A stretch of DNA of 64,000 nt from Ganoderma boninense (lineage: Eukaryota; Basidiomycota; Agaricomycetes; Polyporales; Polyporaceae). Below the pieces are notes generated by a model. That model was not told the origin of the DNA and did not search any database. It saw nothing but the letters and a program-made list of their open reading frames with translations. This document shows positions 1 through 10,810 of the stretch, in pieces (position 1 is the first letter of the stretch; each line of letters opens with the position of its first letter). A program made the translations under genes and the position numbers. The stretch lies in NCBI GenBank assembly GCA_002900995.3, contig CM035305.1, positions 4,572,467 through 4,636,466 on the forward strand. Reading direction: 5' to 3'.

Positions 1-1094
1 CTGAACTGTGACGCACTGACGCGTCTGAAGAGGTCTGAAAGGCACCTGACGGGGCCTGAAACGTCTGAATCAGACTTTTCAGACCCCGTCAGATTTTGAC
101 GAGGAAGTCCTGATGACTAGTTGGGAGCTCCCACCTAACCCTCACGTCCACATACTGACACTCGATCTGACGCCGCAGGATGGGGCACAGGGTCATTACA
201 CTGACCTTGATATGACTCTTGTCTTCTTCGAAGAAGGGAAAATCATCATCGTCAAAGTCAACACCCCTATGTGAGTTGTGAGCCCTGTGTCAAGATGTGA
301 AAGGGAGCGACAGACACTACGGTGAGACCGATATTCAACGCATTCATCTTCTTGACGGTCGCTTCCCAGTCTTCCACTTCCATTGGGTTCTCACCATCAG
401 TGAGAATCACAATTTTGCGAGTCCAAGTCTTCTTGTTGTGTAGGAACTGGTCCTGGGTCTCGATGGCCACAATAAGTGCGTCGATCGCTGTGGTTGAACG
501 TCAAGGCGGGAAGTATGTGAGTATATGCGCCACGCACGGTCGCCAGAGACCGTCGAAGGCTCTAGAGAGGCGAGTTTTGCGAGTGTGCTTGCATTGGGCT
601 GTGCAATCGGGATGTATTCGGTTACATTCTCGTATCCTCCGTTGGCTTCATTGATGGCATTCCTCGTCCCTAGCCACAAGTGAAGAAGTATGCATTGAGC
701 TGAGGTCTATTGCCAGAGATTCTGATAGACTTGGTGAAACAACAACAACGCTAACCTTCACTCCCGAAGAGGATGACGCCACATTTGTCGGTCTTTCTTC
801 CATTGAAGATCTGTGTCGGCCGTCAAGGAGAGTGCACAGCGTGCGGCTGCTAAACTCACCATCTCTTGTATCTTGAGCATGACGAACTGCAACGACCATT
901 CAAGGTTCGTCATCTCAATAACTTGGGGCTCGCTGCTGGACGTTCCAGGGACCGCCACCTCCCGCGTCTTGCCCATGGAAGCCGAGACGTCCACGAGGAA
1001 CATGGTCACCGTGTACTGCGATGCCCAAGGCGTCAGTACTGTTGTATGCGTAAAAACAACAACAATAACTCACTCCAGCACGTTCTGCAGGCAT
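1..1094 (-). CDS. KU80: Ku80, 5' part (continues beyond window start)
   Basis: The Ku70/Ku80 heterodimer binds DNA ends for non-homologous end joining and telomere upkeep. Exons on the minus strand: 1074-1094 (MPAERAG), 860-1015, 756-810, 538-669, 316-487, 206-266; the next intron starts at 205 and runs out of the window. The spliced protein opens MPAERAGYTVTMFLVDVS, a von Willebrand A fold with the DVSASMGK strand. It continues with IFNGRKTDKCGVILFGSE, YENVTEYIPIAQPNA, PIDALIVAIET, KIVILTDGENP and VDFDDDDFPFFEED, all Ku80-type. The ATG at 1094 was chosen because it gives the family N-terminus across a clean 58-nt intron. The donor at 315 (GTCTGT) is weak but is the only one that keeps frame. 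The beta-barrel and C-terminal parts lie outside. It is divergent from the SNF2 gene, with about 260 bp between start codons. Confidence 0.9.
46..92. repeat. 47-bp imperfect palindrome in a Ku80 intron
   Basis: The left arm starts CTGACGGGG and the right arm ends CCCCGTCAG. The arms pair through about 23 positions with isolated mismatches. The surrounding 1-110 is rich in the words CTGACG and TCTGAA. It lies in the intron that begins at 205. Confidence 0.7.
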
Positions 1095-1354
1095 CCTGAG
1101 TTGTGGGAGATGGTGGTGAAGGGCAAGGTGTTAGGACGAGGCGCTGTCGATCGCGGTCCCGCTCGCGACTCGGCGTGGGCGCCTCCGCGCGACGCGTTTG
1201 AGCCACGTGATGTGTTGCGTCGGAGCATGAAAGCTTAGTCAGCGCGGGCGGTGCAGGGGAGGACGTTGGGGGTTTTCGAGTGGCCGAGGACTTGTCAACT
1301 CACGAGATCTGCGCGACGCGGTATCCTCGTCGCGTCGCCGCCATCGTCTCCGGA
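1095..1354. promoter_or_regulatory. Divergent promoter between Ku80 and SNF2
   Basis: About 260 bp separates the two start codons. No clear TATA box was seen. Both genes must use this stretch for initiation. Confidence 0.6.
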
Positions 1355-4300
1355 ATGGCCGCCCCGAACATTGCCCCCAATCCACACCAAGTCTCCCAAC
1401 AGCAATTCGCCGCCCTCCCCGCACAGCAGCAGCCCAATGCCACCATCCGCGACCGCATGCAGCAACTCCTCCATGTACGTCCTCGCCGTATTTCCCACCC
1501 AAGCTCTCCATGTGGTCTGCAGCCACTCACGCTCCGTCCGCTTCTCCTCTTTCAGCGCGCCAACCAGCTGCGGAACAGCGGGGCTACTGTACAGAACAAC
1601 GAGGAGTTCGCGAAGATATGGGCCATTATTCAGAATATGCAGCAGCGACAAAGTGAGTCCTCGCATCTCTTAGCTTCCAATTTGTATCCTTTTCCCCCTC
1701 CCGCATCGCATGCCTGTTCTATATGCGTGTAATATCTCCCATTTTCCCTCTACGGCACTCCTCGTGTTGTCTGGGGCGTATCGTGGCACACCAGGGAGGC
1801 TGTACATGCCCCTGCACACATTCTTCGCCTTCGACCTCCCATCCCCGTCCCTTCATCGCAGACTTCCTTCCCCTACGCACACATGCTGTCCCTACAGTCT
1901 TTCCTTGTGGGCTTGCCAGAGTGGCAATGCGGGGCGTTGTGGCGCACTGGGAGGAGTTCAGCCCCAAACCCCTTCCACCACATCTGCCAGAGTGCCTTCT
2001 TGCGTCCTCTTCCTCTGTTGTTTTTGAGGATGGCCTGCCGTCATTTCGCGGCGGCTTGCTGGCATTTCAGCGTCCCGATCGCTATAACTCCTCCCCCCTC
2101 TCCCCAACAAGCATCACTACCTGTCTGGGATGCGGTGTCGATGCTTATTGGGTCTCTATGCCATGGACTGGTCTCAAGAGCTTTGGGTGTGGAACTCTCA
2201 TCCACTTTTGTGGTTGGTCGAGGTCCATCTCCATTGCCATTCCTCTCCATCAGTTGTATTTCTGGTGATGGCGTTTCGTCCCTTTGCATCCATCACACCT
2301 CGTGGATTTCCTTCATCTTGAGTCGCCCATAGTCCTACTCGTTGTTCAGCATTGTCAGTCGAACATCCTGCAATTTGTCTACAACAGACCGGCGGCGTCG
2401 AGACGTCCAGTCAACACGGATTCCATCGGCCGGAGGATGCATTGGGGTAGTCGAAGACTGCTCCAGTGCTTCGACGATGGTGGCATGCGCTGTGATCTCC
2501 GCGAGGTGGAGGTCGCGCATTTAGTCGCTGCTCGTGCCCATTAGGTCTGCCTGGAGTGCGGCGCGATATTGTATATCCCTCAGTGCCCAGTGACGGATAA
2601 GAGATGAGCGGGAAGCGCGACCTCTGACCTGTGAAATCTGTTAGTGTCCCTTCATTGCATTTCTTGTCTTTGCCTGCAACTTCTGTGTTCAACTTGTGTA
2701 CCACCTCTTTACAAGTGAAAAACAATACTAATGCCGCGCTGTCATTGTCCAGGGCAAGAGCAAGCTGCCGGCGAACACCCACATCCAGGTGTGAACGGTC
2801 AAGCTTCAATGGGGCCTGCGGCGAACGGCGTCCCTGCCACCAACGGCAACGCTCTTACGACAGGCACCGTTCCCAACCAACCCTACCCCCAAGCACCGCA
2901 GACTCCCGTCTCCTTCACCCCGGACCAAATCAACGCCCTCCGTGCCCAGATTCACGCGTTCAAGCTCATCTCCCGTGGCCTGCCCGTGCCCGAACAGATT
3001 CAGCAGGCTATTCGCGTACCCAACCAGGCCATCCCCGACCTCCAGTCTCTCCTCCATGGATCAGATGTAAATGCGCGTGTCATTGACAGCGCCGTGAAGA
3101 TCCACAAGAGTGCGAGCGGCACTCCTGTCAATGGTGTTGTTGAGCAGCCCCCATCAGAGGTCGTTGCACCTCCCGAGCCGGTGAAGGAGGAAGAGGTCGA
3201 AGCCGTCGATCCAGAGAAGATGCCTAAGGGTCCGTTCCTCGAAGACGACGCTAACTCGGGGATCTACCCCTACAACGCGTACCTCCACCCCTTCACCCAC
3301 CTGAAGCGCGATCCAAACGTCAACCCTGCTTTGTGGGCGACGCGGATGCAGCGCCTCCTTATTCCTTCGATCATGCCAGTCGGCCTCGACCCTCACCAAG
3401 TCATCGAGGAGCGGAACGCATATATCGACGCACGGATAGAGCAGCGCATGCGTGAATTGGAAGCGATGCCCGCCATGATGGGTGACGGTGGTCTCGAGAA
3501 CCCACTAGATGACGCAGAGAAGGATAAAGAGAACGCTGCCGAGCCGCGATCTCTAGAGCAGCTCGTCCATCCACCACCCGCTACGCACGGCAAGCTGCGT
3601 GCTCTGATCGAACTGAAGGCTCTGCGCGTCGTTGACAAGCAGCGACAGCTCCGTGCCTCCGTGGCAGAACGCCTCATGCACGGGACGTTGCTTCCCCTCA
3701 ACCGCTCGGACTTCCGCAGAACGCGCAAGGTGCAGCTCCGCGACATCCGTTCGACCGAGATCGCGGAGCGGAAGCAACGGGCAGAACGCGAGCGTCGGGC
3801 AAAGCAGAAGCACATCGAGCAGCTCGGCGTGATCTGCGCGCATGGCCGCGAGGTCATCGCCGTGGGTCGTTCCGCACAGGAGCGCATTACTCGCCTGGGC
3901 AAGGCCGTTCTCTCGTTCCACTCACATACAGAGAAGGAGGAGCAGAAGCGTATCGAGAGGCTAGCGAAGGAACGTCTGAAGGCGCTGAAGAACGACGACG
4001 AAGAGGCGTACATGAAGCTCATCGACACGGCCAAGGATACCCGTATTACGCATCTGCTGAAGCAGACCGACGCGTACCTAGATTCTCTTGCGCAAGCCGT
4101 CGTCGAGCAGCAGCGATCCGAGGGCCATCAGCAGCTGGACACGGATATGGAGGATGGCCCCGTCAGCGAAGAGACGTTCGGCGCAAAGGCGTACAACATG
4201 GAGGAGGAGAAGGGCAAGCTCGACTACTACGCGGTGGCGCACCGGAGCAAGGAGAAGATTGCTGCACAACCAAGCATCCTCGTCGGTGGTACGCTGAAGG

Positions 4301-7300
4301 AGTACCAGCTCAAGGGCTTACAATGGATGGTCAGTTTGTACAACAACAAACTGAACGGTATCCTCGCAGATGAGATGGTTAGTCCCCCGTACTTTCACGA
4401 TCGCAGAAGCTCACTTGTGCTCTTTACAGGGTCTCGGAAAGACTATTCAGACCATTTCGCTGATCACCTTCCTCATCGAGTCCAAGAAGCAGCGTGCACC
4501 GTATCTCGTCATCGTCCCTCTGTCGACGATGACCAACTGGTCAGGCGAATTCGCAAAATGGGCACCTGACGTGAAGGTGATTTCGTACAAGGGCAACCCT
4601 GCCCAGCGGAAATTCCTTCAGGCCGACTTGCGCACTGGTAACTTCCAAGTCGTGTTGACCACGTACGAATATATCATCAAGGATCGCATTCACCTCAGTC
4701 GGATGAAGTGGATCTACATGATCATCGGTGTGCTCCATGTCTCCTTCATCCAATTAAAATCACTCATTCTTCGTTTCCAGATGAGGGTCACCGTATGAAG
4801 AACACCCAGAGTAAACTCGCGCAAACGCTCACCCAGTACTACCACTCGCGTTACCGTCTCATCCTTACCGGAACGCCGCTGCAGAACAACCTTCCCGAGT
4901 TGTGGGCCCTCCTGAACTTCGCCTTGCCGAAGGTCTTCAATTCGGTGAAGTCGTTCGACGAGTGGTTCAACACCCCCTTCGCCAACTCTGGCACTGGCGA
5001 CAAGATCGAGCTGAACGAAGAAGAGGCGCTCCTCATCATCCGCCGTCTGCACAAGGTGCTCCGTCCGTTCCTCCTCCGTCGTCTCAAAAGGATGTGGAGT
5101 CGGAGCTGCCGGACAAGGTCGAGAAGGTCATCAAGATCCGCATGTCTGCGTTGCAGTCGCAGCTGTACAAGCAGATGAAGAAGTTCAAGATGATTGCAGA
5201 CGGGAAGGATAGCAAGGGGTGCGTTGTGTTTGTGTTATGTCGTCGTCGAAGTGCTGAGGCTCATGCCACGTGCGATAGCAAACCTGGTGGTGTCAAGGGT
5301 CTGTCCAACGAGCTTATGCAGCTGCGGAAGATCTGCCAGCACCCGTTCCTGTTCGAGAGTGTCGAGGATAATGTCAACCCGAGCTCGATGATTGACGACA
5401 AGCTCATCCGAAGCTCAGGCAAGATCGAGCTCCTGTCCCGTATTCTCCCTAAATTCTTCGCTACTGGCCACAGAGTAAGTAGCGAAATTCATAGGAGCTT
5501 GACACTGGTCTGACTAATCTTTTGCCGGAATAGGTTCTCATCTTCTTCCAAATGACGAAGGTCATGGACATCATGGAGGACTTCCTCAAGATGATGGGCT
5601 GGAAGTACCTCCGTCTCGATGGTGGCACGAAGACTGAGGATCGTGCTGGACACGTGCAACTCTTCAACGCTCCCAATTCGGAGTACAAAGTCTTCATTCT
5701 CTCCACGCGTGCTGGTGGTCTTGGTCTCAACCTGCAGACCGCCGACACTGTCATCATGTGCGTCTGTCCCCAACTCCCCACTTTTCTATCACTAATTCAA
5801 TCGGATTATCTAGCTTCGACAGTGACTGGAACCCGCATGCTGATCTCCAGGCGCAAGATCGTGCCCACCGTATCGGCCAGACGAAGGTGGTCCGAATCCT
5901 GCGGTTCATCACGGAGAAGAGCGTGGAAGAGGCGATGTTCGCGCGCGCTCGGTACAAGCTTGACATCGATGACAAGGTCATTCAAGCTGGTCGTTTCGAT
6001 AACAAATCCACCCAGGAAGAACAGGAAGAGTTCCTTGTACGTTATTTGTTTTGTGGCTACTTTGTTTCGTCTTCACTCATGTCCGCCGTCCGCCTACAGC
6101 GTTCGATCCTTGAAGCCGATCAAGAGGAAGAGAACGAGGAGGCCGGCGACATGAATGACGACGAGATCAACGAGATCATCTCCCGTTCGGAGGAGGAAAC
6201 CACTATCTTCCACGAGATCGATGTTCAGCGTGAACGCACGGCGCTCGAGAACTGGCGACGTGCCGGGAACCGTGGCAAGCCCCCCCGCCTCTCATGCAAA
6301 TCGAGGAGCTTCCGGAGTGTTACCGAACGGACGAGCCGTTCGCTGAGCCTGACGTTATTGACGAGATGGAGGGCCGTGGCCACCGTCGTCGTACTGTCGT
6401 GAACTACAACGACGGTCTCAGCGATGATCAGTGGGCGATGGTAAACATTCTTCATGCATATATGTGCTGTGAAGTACTCACTGGCTTTTGCGTTAGGCGT
6501 TGGAGGAAGGGGAAGACATCCAAGAGCTCTCCGAACGTGCTCGTGAAAAGAAGGAGCGCCGTGCCCAGAACAAGCTGCTCAAGGAGGTCGAGTCTGTCGG
6601 ATCGCCCGGCCCCGAACTTGACACTCCTCGTGGCAGCCGCAAGAACAACAAGAAGGGCAAGGGGAAAGTCGCCGCTGCTGACTTCGACATTGGCACACCC
6701 GTCGGGAACAGCAAGCGGAAACGGGGCAATGGCAAGTCAACCTCAATGACCCCGTCACTCGTTGACGTTGACGAGGATGACGAACGGGACACTGTGAGTC
6801 GATAACGATGGGTTGTGCTAGATATATTGCTAACGATTGGAATAGAAACGTCGTAAGACCAAGGCACCTGAGCTACCGCCTCCGATCAAAGAGAAGATGA
6901 AGAAAGCGTTGAATGACGTACACAAAGCTGTTCTCAACCTCGAAGACGACACCGGCCGCCGGCGGAGTGACCTTTTCAGAGAGCTCCCGGACAGGCGGGT
7001 TAGTATCTCCGTTCCGTGTGTCTCGTCCTGTCGCTGATGGTCGCCACAGGAATATCCCGACTACTACCACCTCATCCAGCAACCCATCGCCCTCTCCACG
7101 ATCCGCAAGCGCATCAGCTCGCATTACTACAAGAACGTCCTCGACTTCCGGGAAGACATGCGCCTCATGTTCAACAACGCTCGGACATATAACCAGGAGG
7201 GCTCGTGGGTGTACGTCGATGCGGAGGAGATGGAGAAGGCGTTCGACGCCGCGTTCGTGAAGAACGTCGTCGGCAGCGGCCTGCCCGGCGCCCCGTCTGC

Positions 7301-7441
7301 CAGCGCGGCCAGCGGGTCCACTGGCTACGAGTCCGCGCTCACGCCGGTGGAGGACGACGATCGGCCAGCGCCGCGAGGCAAGAGTGCCCGGAAGACGATC
7401 ATCAGCGACGACGAGTACATGTCAGCTAGCGATGAGGATTG
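1355..7441 (+). CDS. SNF2: Snf2/Sth1-type chromatin-remodelling ATPase (two apparent frameshifts)
   Basis: Catalytic ATPase of a SWI/SNF or RSC complex; it moves nucleosomes using ATP. Exons: 1355-1474, 1556-1652, 2753-4377, 4430-4727, 4781-5218, 5279-5474, 5534-5757, 5814-6036, 6100-6440, 6497-6793, 6846-6998, 7050-7441. Order of parts: glutamine-rich N-terminus; charged HSA-like helix (coded near 3600-3900); Snf2 N-lobe with DEMGLGKT (exon junction 4377/4430) and DEGH (junction 4727/4781); helicase C-lobe ending in AHRIGQTK; SnAC-like region ([19 protein letters not shown]); C-terminal bromodomain ([20 protein letters not shown], then [12 protein letters not shown]). The frame breaks at about 5085 (AAAA) and 6280-6286 (seven C); one added base at each restores the family sequence. 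The intron at 1653-2752 is 1.1 kb, very long for this genome. I cannot tell Snf2 from Sth1 here. Confidence 0.93.
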
Positions 7442-9181
7442 AAGCGCACTCTTTCGGACTGGCATCTGTTCTGGCTGTCTGTGGTTGTGTAGTATTATCA
7501 TGTAGTTATTAGTGACCTAGTAATGTGTGTCTGATTTCAGACTTGATTTCTGTAACGCAATACTCGTCGAGCAGTGGGCCTAATAGAGGCCTGGTCTTGG
7601 TGAGTTCTGTACGTAAGCGTGTAATTGCCAAGAACTACTGGCAAGCCGTCGGGGACGATGGCGGCTGCACTGCAACCGCCGGCGACCTCTGCACTTCCAC
7701 CTCTCAGATCCTTCCCCTTGCACGATGAACTGCAAGGAACCTTTCGAGTGCCTGTGAGTCATGTTCCACCTGGTAGTTGACCGGATAGATGTCATACTCA
7801 CCCGTCGTTTGAATTGAGCTTGCTCCGAGTTTATCATGCTGTTCGATATAAATGCTGGTACTTCGCGGATAGCGACGTCATATGTTTGGAAAGGGGTAGG
7901 GACAAAAGCGTGTGGAGTAGGCGTGCCCCCGGATGACTACCAGCAGATGCTCTCGAAGATTCAAGAATCTGCCCCGCATCTCCATCACCTGAAGCTCTAC
8001 GTCGACGTACCCCCTCACCCCCCCCCCCGCCATCGTATCCGCCATGTCTAGCGCTCTCACAACATTGCGGCACATACTGGCGAGTATCTCGCCACACTAA
8101 CAGCAGGATTCAGCATGCAAGGCCCCAATGCTGGCAATAGAGAACGGGAACAGAACGCACATGCGTGCCAGTGATGCCACGGCTCCGACTTGTCATGAAG
8201 CGCGACCACAGTCTGACTCTACGTCGCGCCCGTCTCTCGACAATCTGTTAGTAGTGAAACAGCGAACGTCATGTTAGGTAAGAGAGGGTGCAGTAGGATA
8301 GTGAGGGGGTCTGTGGCTTGGAGACAGGCGTGAAGTTGGTAGGTTCCAAGCTGTGCTCGGGATGTACTGTTGTACGCTCTTGGTGGATGCGGATACGCCG
8401 ACGAGGAGCTGTTTCAGGTGCACTTTCACGTCGACCCGCCTGTCGATGCTTCTAGCATCCTATTTCAGAACTGAGGTCCTCGAAGCTCTGCCAGTGGGCA
8501 TGGTAGTAGTAAATCCTTGGGACTCGGACTCCTCGGCCGGGCGCCGTTCAGCGCTCAGCGCTCAGCGCTGAGGCGCTCAGGCCTCAGGCCCCAGGCCGCG
8601 GGACTGGAGTCTGCGCTCATCCCGGTACCACCAGAACGCGGATTTCATTTCCATGTACGTGCCTCTTACTGTAACTATGATTCGGAGAGGCAGATCTGAC
8701 ATTCTTCTCTATCCGCTAGTCACCGCACATGGTGCGATGGGACCGAGCTGCCACTCAGTTCGACTCCAAAACCAAGCCTGGAACGGTTGAAGACTAGTGC
8801 CAATGACATCCGTGTGTATGTTCATGATCGGGGTTGAAAAGTGTGCACATGAGCGGCGGCGTGTGTGAGACTTTTCCGTTTCTTCTAGCCGTCCACAGAT
8901 GAACGATGGCCACTTGGCAGATAACGCAACGTATGGGCGCAACGCTTTAACGGCTCGACCCCTCAAACATGTTCCAGTAATTTTCCTTGCTGATGGGGCC
9001 CGGGTCAAGACGTCATTCTCTCTCGTGGGTCCCAAACACAGCCTCACGACTCCTAAATTAGTGACAAGTCGTACACCCTCGTCTCTTGCCTCGACATCCA
9101 GGAAAGTCCTTCATGCCCGTGACTGCGATTCCGATGTGCGCTGACGTGCCTGCAACAGTCTAGACTGTCGATAACGCAATG
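7442..9181. other. Intergenic, with a possible F-box/LRR-like relic and a palindrome cluster
   Basis: No complete gene seen. A plus-strand frame at 7836-8051 reads PPDDYQQMLSKIQESAPHLH, then LKLY; this resembles the leucine-rich part of fungal F-box proteins, but it has no visible F-box and stops early. 8547-8598 is a run of CAGCGCTCAGCGCTGAG-like palindromes. About 9060-9181 has weak similarity to the sequence before R3 (54.0 kb). Confidence 0.4.
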
Positions 9182-9482
9182 GAGATCATCAATCGTGAAG
9201 AGGGTGGCAAACCACCTGGCGTGAAGGAGCTGAGATTGAGCGGGCGATGGCATCTGGGCGCAATCGATAACCACGAATTCGAATCCGCGTCAGCCGCTGA
9301 AAGTGGCTAACCGTTTGTTCTCCTTCGGATGCGAGCTGGGCTGGAGTCAGTGCTCGCCCCATGCCGTCGACCTCCAAGTAAGGCGAAAGTTACCACTTCG
9401 GATGCGAACAGCCTTGGTTGGCCTCGAGGCTGACACAGAGCAAACCTGCCGGGGTCCATGCCGCCACAGAGCGCCCGGAGGC

Positions 9483-9490
9483 GTATATAA
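9483..9490 (+). promoter_or_regulatory. TATA box of the R1 gene
   Basis: TATATAAA followed by a pyrimidine-rich stretch (CCCCCTCCTCCCC), about 180 bp before the proposed ATG at 9666. The same box stands at 51211-51220 in R2 (inverted) but reads TACATAAA in R3. Confidence 0.6.
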
Positions 9491-9665
9491 ACCCCCTCCT
9501 CCCCGCTCTCTTTCTCTCCAGTCGACCCCGGTCGTCTCGAACTTCACCAGTTCACTCACAACTTTCATCCCCTTCAAAATGTTCCCTAACTTTTATTCCC
9601 GTTCCCCTCCTCTACCCAATCATTCCATGGTACACCTCTCATAACCAGCATGGGTCCCGAAGACC

Positions 9666-10216
9666 ATGGGTGAGTCCTTCGCTCTCGATACCGCTAGTCG
9701 CCACCTATTGACCACCGCGAACAGTGGCGGAGACCCAGGTGACGCTCTCGATCCACACTGTACGTGTTCTTCTCTCCTTCGCCACCGTCCGCCACATACT
9801 GACATCGACGATCACAGGGTCGGTGCGTCGCCATCCCGGGCAACCGAGGCCATCAGCCTGTTCATCGCCCCGGGCGGCCCTCCCGAAACGTAGGGTGTGG
9901 CTGCCTACGGCAGGAGCGGGCGACTGAGCCCAGGCGTCGGCGCTCCGCTGCGGCCCCCTCCTCCCTGGAGGGGGAGGCTGCGTCAGCCGGGGTGCGACCG
10001 GGACGAGTACCCGTCCCCTGCTGCGGCGGGGCGCGGGGAAAGCACGGACGCTTTAACCTGGAACGTGACACGAAAGCGTCATGGGTGGGCGACGTACGCG
10101 CCGTGGGTGCCACCCTCCACTGTAGAGGGTCGGTGACTCGCGGCGTCGCGTCGCCAGCGGAGAGCGTCCACGTATCGGTACGTCGCCACCGTTGTCGCTT
10201 GTCCTGGCGAGTCTAA
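9666..10216 (+). CDS. R1 candidate small Arg/Cys-rich protein (145 aa)
   Basis: I do not recognise this protein. Exons 9666-9669, 9725-9759 and 9818-10216, with introns of 55 and 58 nt (GTGAGTCC...ACAG; GTACGTG...CACAG). The coding part of exon 1 is only ATGG, in a strong start context (GACCATGG). The product opens MVAETQVTLSIHTGRCVAIP, is very basic, and has scattered Cys (VGCGC, CCGG). No signal peptide or membrane segment. In favour: all three full R copies keep this spliced frame open, and R3 carries a 9-nt in-frame insertion. Against: many of the differences between copies change amino acids, and other frames in this GC-rich stretch are open too. A structured non-coding RNA is the main alternative. 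Confidence 0.4.
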
Positions 10217-10233
10217 CGTAGTGCTAGCTCTCC

Positions 10234-10266
10234 GGCGCGCCCTCTGAGTCCTCAGGGGGCCGCGCC
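10234..10266 (+). other. 33-nt conserved hairpin in R1
   Basis: GGCGCG...CGCGCC outer stem with CCCTCTGAG pairing to CTCAGGGGG inside, and a very tight loop. It lies just after the stop codon of the R1 ORF. The same structure is at 50450-50482 (inverted) and 55066-55098. It could be a terminator, a 3'UTR structure or part of an RNA. Confidence 0.6.
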
Positions 10267-10810
10267 ACATAAACACAGCGCGGACATGAAAGAGCTAGAC
10301 CTCGGGTTCGCATTCAAAAGCGGACCAGAGGCAGCCAGAGTCCGCCAGCGCGCGTCCCCATCGGCGCCCATCCTATGCCTCAAAATCTTTCTATGCATCC
10401 CACGGCGCAACACCATCCCTCTATGGCTCTTCTCTCACCCTCCCTGATATACCCCTCTACTCTTCTATACCCCAGCGGCCCATGATACCCCTCCACCTCT
10501 CGCCGACCCCGACGTCCCACCAAACTTCAAAGGTACGCCCTAGTAGTCACCGTCTGTAAGCTTGTCATGCATCCTCATTCTTGGTTGAAGGCAACCGTGA
10601 TTCGACAGTGAGTGGCGTGACAAATAATTCTATAACGTGTGAGCGTGAGTAAGATCCGACTTCGGGGGGCGCAACATTACCCCTCGATTCAAGACGTCGG
10701 CCCCGAGGAGCGGTTGGCTGTTGCTTGCGAGCACGGCGAATCGTGGTGCAGGCCTCTTCGCGGCCCTCGGGACTAGTACCTGCTCACGCGGGGAAGCCAA
10801 CTGCACCGAA

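Larger units (their letters stand above)
9182..10810 (+). repeat. Repeat unit R1 (full length, ~1.63 kb)
   Basis: Starts GAGATCATCAATCGTGAAG and ends CCAACTGCACCGAA. Near-identical over its length to 49928-51509 (inverted) and 54039-55630 (direct). It has no terminal inverted repeats and no transposase or reverse-transcriptase frame. Inside are a TATA box (9483-9490), an intron-bearing small ORF, a 33-nt hairpin and a second short ORF. The match to other units continues past the right end, so this end is not a transposon terminus. Confidence 0.85.

Noticed and set aside
9182..10810. R unit as a DNA transposon, solo LTR or non-LTR element
   Set aside because: No terminal inverted repeats, no TG...CA ends, no poly-A tail and no transposase or RT frame. 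Homology to other units continues past its right end into the spacer.
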